From Candidatus Saccharibacteria bacterium oral taxon 488 (lineage in GTDB: Bacteria; Patescibacteriota; Saccharimonadia; Saccharimonadales; Saccharimonadaceae), in NCBI GenBank assembly GCA_013100805.1, contig CP040000.1, forward strand, positions 682,001 to 746,000: a stretch of 64,000 nt of DNA, read 5' to 3'. The first letter of the stretch is position 1; every line of letters starts with the position of its first letter. Positions 61,700 to 64,000 of the stretch are shown here, piece by piece. The notes under the pieces were generated by a model. It was not told the origin of the DNA. It saw nothing but the letters and a program-made list of their open reading frames with translations, and did not search any database. The translations under genes were made by a program, and so were the position numbers.

Positions 61700-63568
61700 T
61701 TATGCGTGCAATTTTGCTTCCTTTGGCAGTTTCGTTCCCGCAAGAATCTTGTCCACCGCCGCTTCTTCTAATGTCTCATCTTTGAGCAGCGCCTCAGCCA
61801 ATTTGTCAAGGAATGGACGATTGGCTTTTAGTACCAGCATTGCCCGCTGCTTGGCTTCGGTGATCAATTGCGATACTTCCTGATCGATCAATTTAGCAGT
61901 CTCGTCCGAGTACGGCCGCTCGCGGGTCATCTTATCAAACATCAGCCCGCCGTTATCTTCGTGGAACACTTGGTCGCGCAAGCTCTTGCCCATACCCTGC
62001 TCAATCACCATATCGCGGGCAATCTCGGTGGCTTTACGCAGATCTGAGCCAGCGCCCGTGGTAATGCCGTCATCACCGTAAATGATCTGCTCGGCGATCC
62101 GGCCGCCCATGGCGCGGGCTAAAATATCCTTGAACTCGTAGACGTTGGTGTAGCTCTTATCCTCTGGTGGCAAGAACCAGGTGACGCCGCCGGTACCGCC
62201 GCGCGGGATGATCGTTACCTTGTGAACTGGATCAGAGTCTGGCAAGACGTGACCGACGATGGCGTGGCCAGCTTCATGATACGCCGTCAACTCCTTCTCG
62301 TGGTCATTCATCACCTTGGCCTTGCGCTCTGGCCCGATGGCTACCCGCTCAAATGCCTCGGTCAATTCCTCGTTGGTAATCTTCTTTTTATTGCGACGTG
62401 CGGCGATAATCGCTGCTTCATTAGCCATATTAGCGAGGTCAGCTCCTGATGAGCCAGCTGTCTTGGCGGCCAATTTATCCAGGTCAACCGTTTCGTCAGT
62501 CGGCTTTTTCTTGAAATGAACTTTCAGAATTGCCTCGCGGTCTTTACGCTCCGGCAGGGTGATCGTCACTCGCCGATCAAACCGCCCCGGGCGCAGCAAC
62601 GCAGGATCGAGCACATCCGCCCGGTTCGTTGCCGCCAGTACAATCACATTAGTGTCACCATCAAAGCCATCCATTTCCACCAGAATTTGGTTTAAGGTTT
62701 GCTCGCGCTCATCGTGACCGCCGCCCATACCCGAGCCGCGCTTGCGGCCCACCGCGTCAATCTCGTCGATAAAGACGATACACGGCGCATTTTTCTTAGC
62801 CTTTGAGAAAAGGTCGCGTACCCGGCTAGCACCAACACCGACGAACATCTCCACAAATTCCGAACCAGAAATCGAGAAGAACGGCACACCCGCCTCGCCA
62901 GCTACCGCTCGCGCCAGCATGGTTTTACCAGTACCCGGATTACCGACCAGCAGCACGCCTTTCGGAATCTTAGCACCTAGTTCCTTGTACTTCTTTGGAT
63001 GCTTTAAGAAATCGACGACTTCTTGCAGATCCTGCTTGGCATTGTCATTACCAGCAATATCCTCAAACAGCACCTTTTCTTTGTCCTCGCCGTACAGCCG
63101 CGCCTTGCTCTTGCCGAAGCCCATCGCTTGATTATTCTGCCCCTGGGCCTGGCGCATCATGAACATGAAGAAGATCACGATGATCACTACCGGCACGATC
63201 ATCACTGTCAGATTCCACAGCACCTCGCCGGTTTGCGATGGCGGTAGAACGTTAATTTCGACCTTGGCGTCCTTGTTCAAACCTTGCTCGTAAATCGTAC
63301 TGCCGGATTCCTTGACTGATTTCTCGGTCGGCTGTTTTTGACCTTTGGGGGTAATTTTCAAATCATTGCCCTGGATATCAATCTTGGCAATTTCCCCGGC
63401 ATTTGCCCGGCGCACTACGTCGGTCAATGCCACATTCTTCAAGTTGCTATTTGGTGACAGCGCCGCGTACACTGCCAGCCCAAGAAACACAATGATTGCC
63501 CAAAACAACCCCAGCCGAGCAACCTGCCCGATCCCTTTCTTGGTATTCTTTGGCGTCTTTCCTGCCAT
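61700..63568 (-). CDS. ftsH: ATP-dependent zinc metalloprotease FtsH
   Basis: A 622-residue membrane AAA+ protease: two N-terminal helices (about 17-36 and 120-140) around an outside domain, Walker [14 protein letters not shown], Walker [17 protein letters not shown], second region of homology [20 protein letters not shown], zinc site [10 protein letters not shown] and the third ligand region in [21 protein letters not shown]. It degrades membrane and misfolded proteins. AAAGGAT precedes the ATG. It lies downstream of tilS, a common arrangement. Confidence 0.98.
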   Translation of the reverse strand: MAGKTPKNTKKGIGQVARLGLFWAIIVFLGLAVYAALSPNSNLKNVALTDVVRRANAGEIAKIDIQGNDLKITPKGQKQPTEKSVKESGSTIYEQGLNKDAKVEINVLPPSQTGEVLWNLTVMIVPVVIIVIFFMFMMRQAQGQNNQAMGFGKSKARLYGEDKEKVLFEDIAGNDNAKQDLQEVVDFLKHPKKYKELGAKIPKGVLLVGNPGTGKTMLARAVAGEAGVPFFSISGSEFVEMFVGVGASRVRDLFSKAKKNAPCIVFIDEIDAVGRKRGSGMGGGHDEREQTLNQILVEMDGFDGDTNVIVLAATNRADVLDPALLRPGRFDRRVTITLPERKDREAILKVHFKKKPTDETVDLDKLAAKTAGSSGADLANMANEAAIIAARRNKKKITNEELTEAFERVAIGPERKAKVMNDHEKELTAYHEAGHAIVGHVLPDSDPVHKVTIIPRGGTGGVTWFLPPEDKSYTNVYEFKDILARAMGGRIAEQIIYGDDGITTGAGSDLRKATEIARDMVIEQGMGKSLRDQVFHEDNGGLMFDKMTRERPYSDETAKLIDQEVSQLITEAKQRAMLVLKANRPFLDKLAEALLKDETLEEAAVDKILAGTKLPKEAKLHA

Positions 63569-63595
63569 ACGTCACATAATCCTTTCTCTTTCGTC

Positions 63596-64000
63596 CTAGC
63601 GAGTCACTCGTTTTATTGTAACACTTTTTACGGATAATTTCACCCGCACGTGGGCGGCCGGCTGCCACACGGTTCCTGCTCGGCCAATTTTGATAGCAAT
63701 CAGCAGTCGATCCAGCTGTGCTGAGAGCAGCGACACACCAGTCAGTCGCTGCACTTCTCGGTGGAGTAGCTCGCGCGCCGGCTCAATTGGGATATGCGCC
63801 CAAAAATAACGACTGCTGAGGCGTGGCGACAACCGCAGCGTCTCTTGGTCAATCTCTCGGCATAACTGCCGCTGCTGGTGCCATAACCGACCAAGCGCCG
63901 CCCGCTGCTGATCAGTCAACCTTGCCTGCAGCTGTCGGCGCAGCTGATTACGTAGATAGGCGTCTGATTGGTTCGTCGCGTCCTCCACCCATTCCAGCCG
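63596..64000 (-). CDS. tilS: tRNA(Ile)-lysidine synthase TilS, C-terminal part (5' end outside)
   Basis: The minus-strand frame is open to the right edge. The visible start of the product, RLEWVEDATNQSDAYLRNQLRRQLQ, is the TilS signature W-x-E-D-x-x-N-x-x-x-x-Y-x-R-N-x-x-R after the P-loop PPase domain. About 110 residues follow, a shortened C-terminal region. TilS changes C34 to lysidine in tRNA-Ile(CAU). The gene order tilS-ftsH agrees. The GTG at 63988 is internal. Confidence 0.88.
   Translation of the reverse strand, partial: RLEWVEDATNQSDAYLRNQLRRQLQARLTDQQRAALGRLWHQQRQLCREIDQETLRLSPRLSSRYFWAHIPIEPARELLHREVQRLTGVSLLSAQLDRLLIAIKIGRAGTVWQPAAHVRVKLSVKSVTIKRVTR

Noticed and set aside
1..64000. 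CRISPR array, insertion sequence or prophage
   Set aside because: No regularly spaced direct repeats, no transposase, integrase or phage structural genes were found; the lepA island has no recombinase of its own.

Overview
The window looks like a chromosome segment of a Saccharibacteria (TM7/Patescibacteria-type) ultrasmall bacterium. Evidence: a compact gene layout with many 1-11 bp overlaps, a type IV pilus assembly cluster (pilB, pilC, pilM, pilN, pilO), many shortened versions of universal proteins (TsaB, HrcA, ComEC without a metallo-beta-lactamase domain, a MutY-like glycosylase without Fe-S cysteines), a surface protein with lamin-tail domains, a PBP with a cysteine-rich tail, and no biosynthetic operons. 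UGA is used as a normal stop. The taxonomic call is inference from gene content; no 16S gene is present.

Layout. 1-7.8 kb: rny (cut by the edge), tsaB-tsaE-PRC barrel, then the pilus genes, all on the minus strand. 7.9-17.9 kb: housekeeping and small envelope genes (HAD, MazG, NUDIX, CYTH-uridine kinase fusion, trmB, mscS, MutY-like, VIT family) and an SDR/MerR pair with a classical long-spacer MerR promoter. 18-29 kb: aspS, ruvB, HIT, a membrane-anchored metzincin-like protease, ruvA, a class A PBP, ruvC, the LTD surface protein, yebC. 29-37.7 kb: two unknown genes, comEC, tRNA-Lys, DUF192, then a cluster of rimK, rimB, a broken second ATP-grasp gene and a DUF1704-type peptidase. 37.9-48.5 kb: a very large polytopic membrane protein and the heat-shock genes dnaJ, dnaK, grpE and hrcA with four CIRCE operators, plus a 49-residue membrane protein coupled between hrcA and grpE; then an LssY-like protein and guanylate kinase. 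49.6-60 kb: the elongation factor 4 gene lepA is split in two, and about 7.9 kb of cargo lies between the halves. 60-64 kb: murJ, ftsH and the 3' part of tilS.

The most unusual region is the split lepA locus. The GTPase half (58929-60032) and the C-terminal half (50096-51058) are each open, and the C half has its own promoter. Inside the cargo is a decayed chimera (55992-56343) that reads lepA-C start joined to lepA-N end. This is what remains if two islands, each of the form lepA-N / cargo / lepA-C, were joined head to tail and then deleted at a short shared sequence. The cargo includes a CMP-kinase-like plus methyltransferase fusion interrupted by a run of nine G, so its full reading frame would switch on with an 8-G tract (candidate phase variation), a MazG-like protein, a tandem helix-turn-helix protein and an 803-residue protein of unknown function.

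Regulation visible in the sequence: more than twenty genes that open a transcription unit have a -10 element (often TGnTATAAT) only 6-9 bases before the start codon and no Shine-Dalgarno, so they are probably translated from leaderless mRNAs; downstream genes in operons use AGGAGG-like sites or ATGA/TAATG overlaps. This rule was used to correct several starts.
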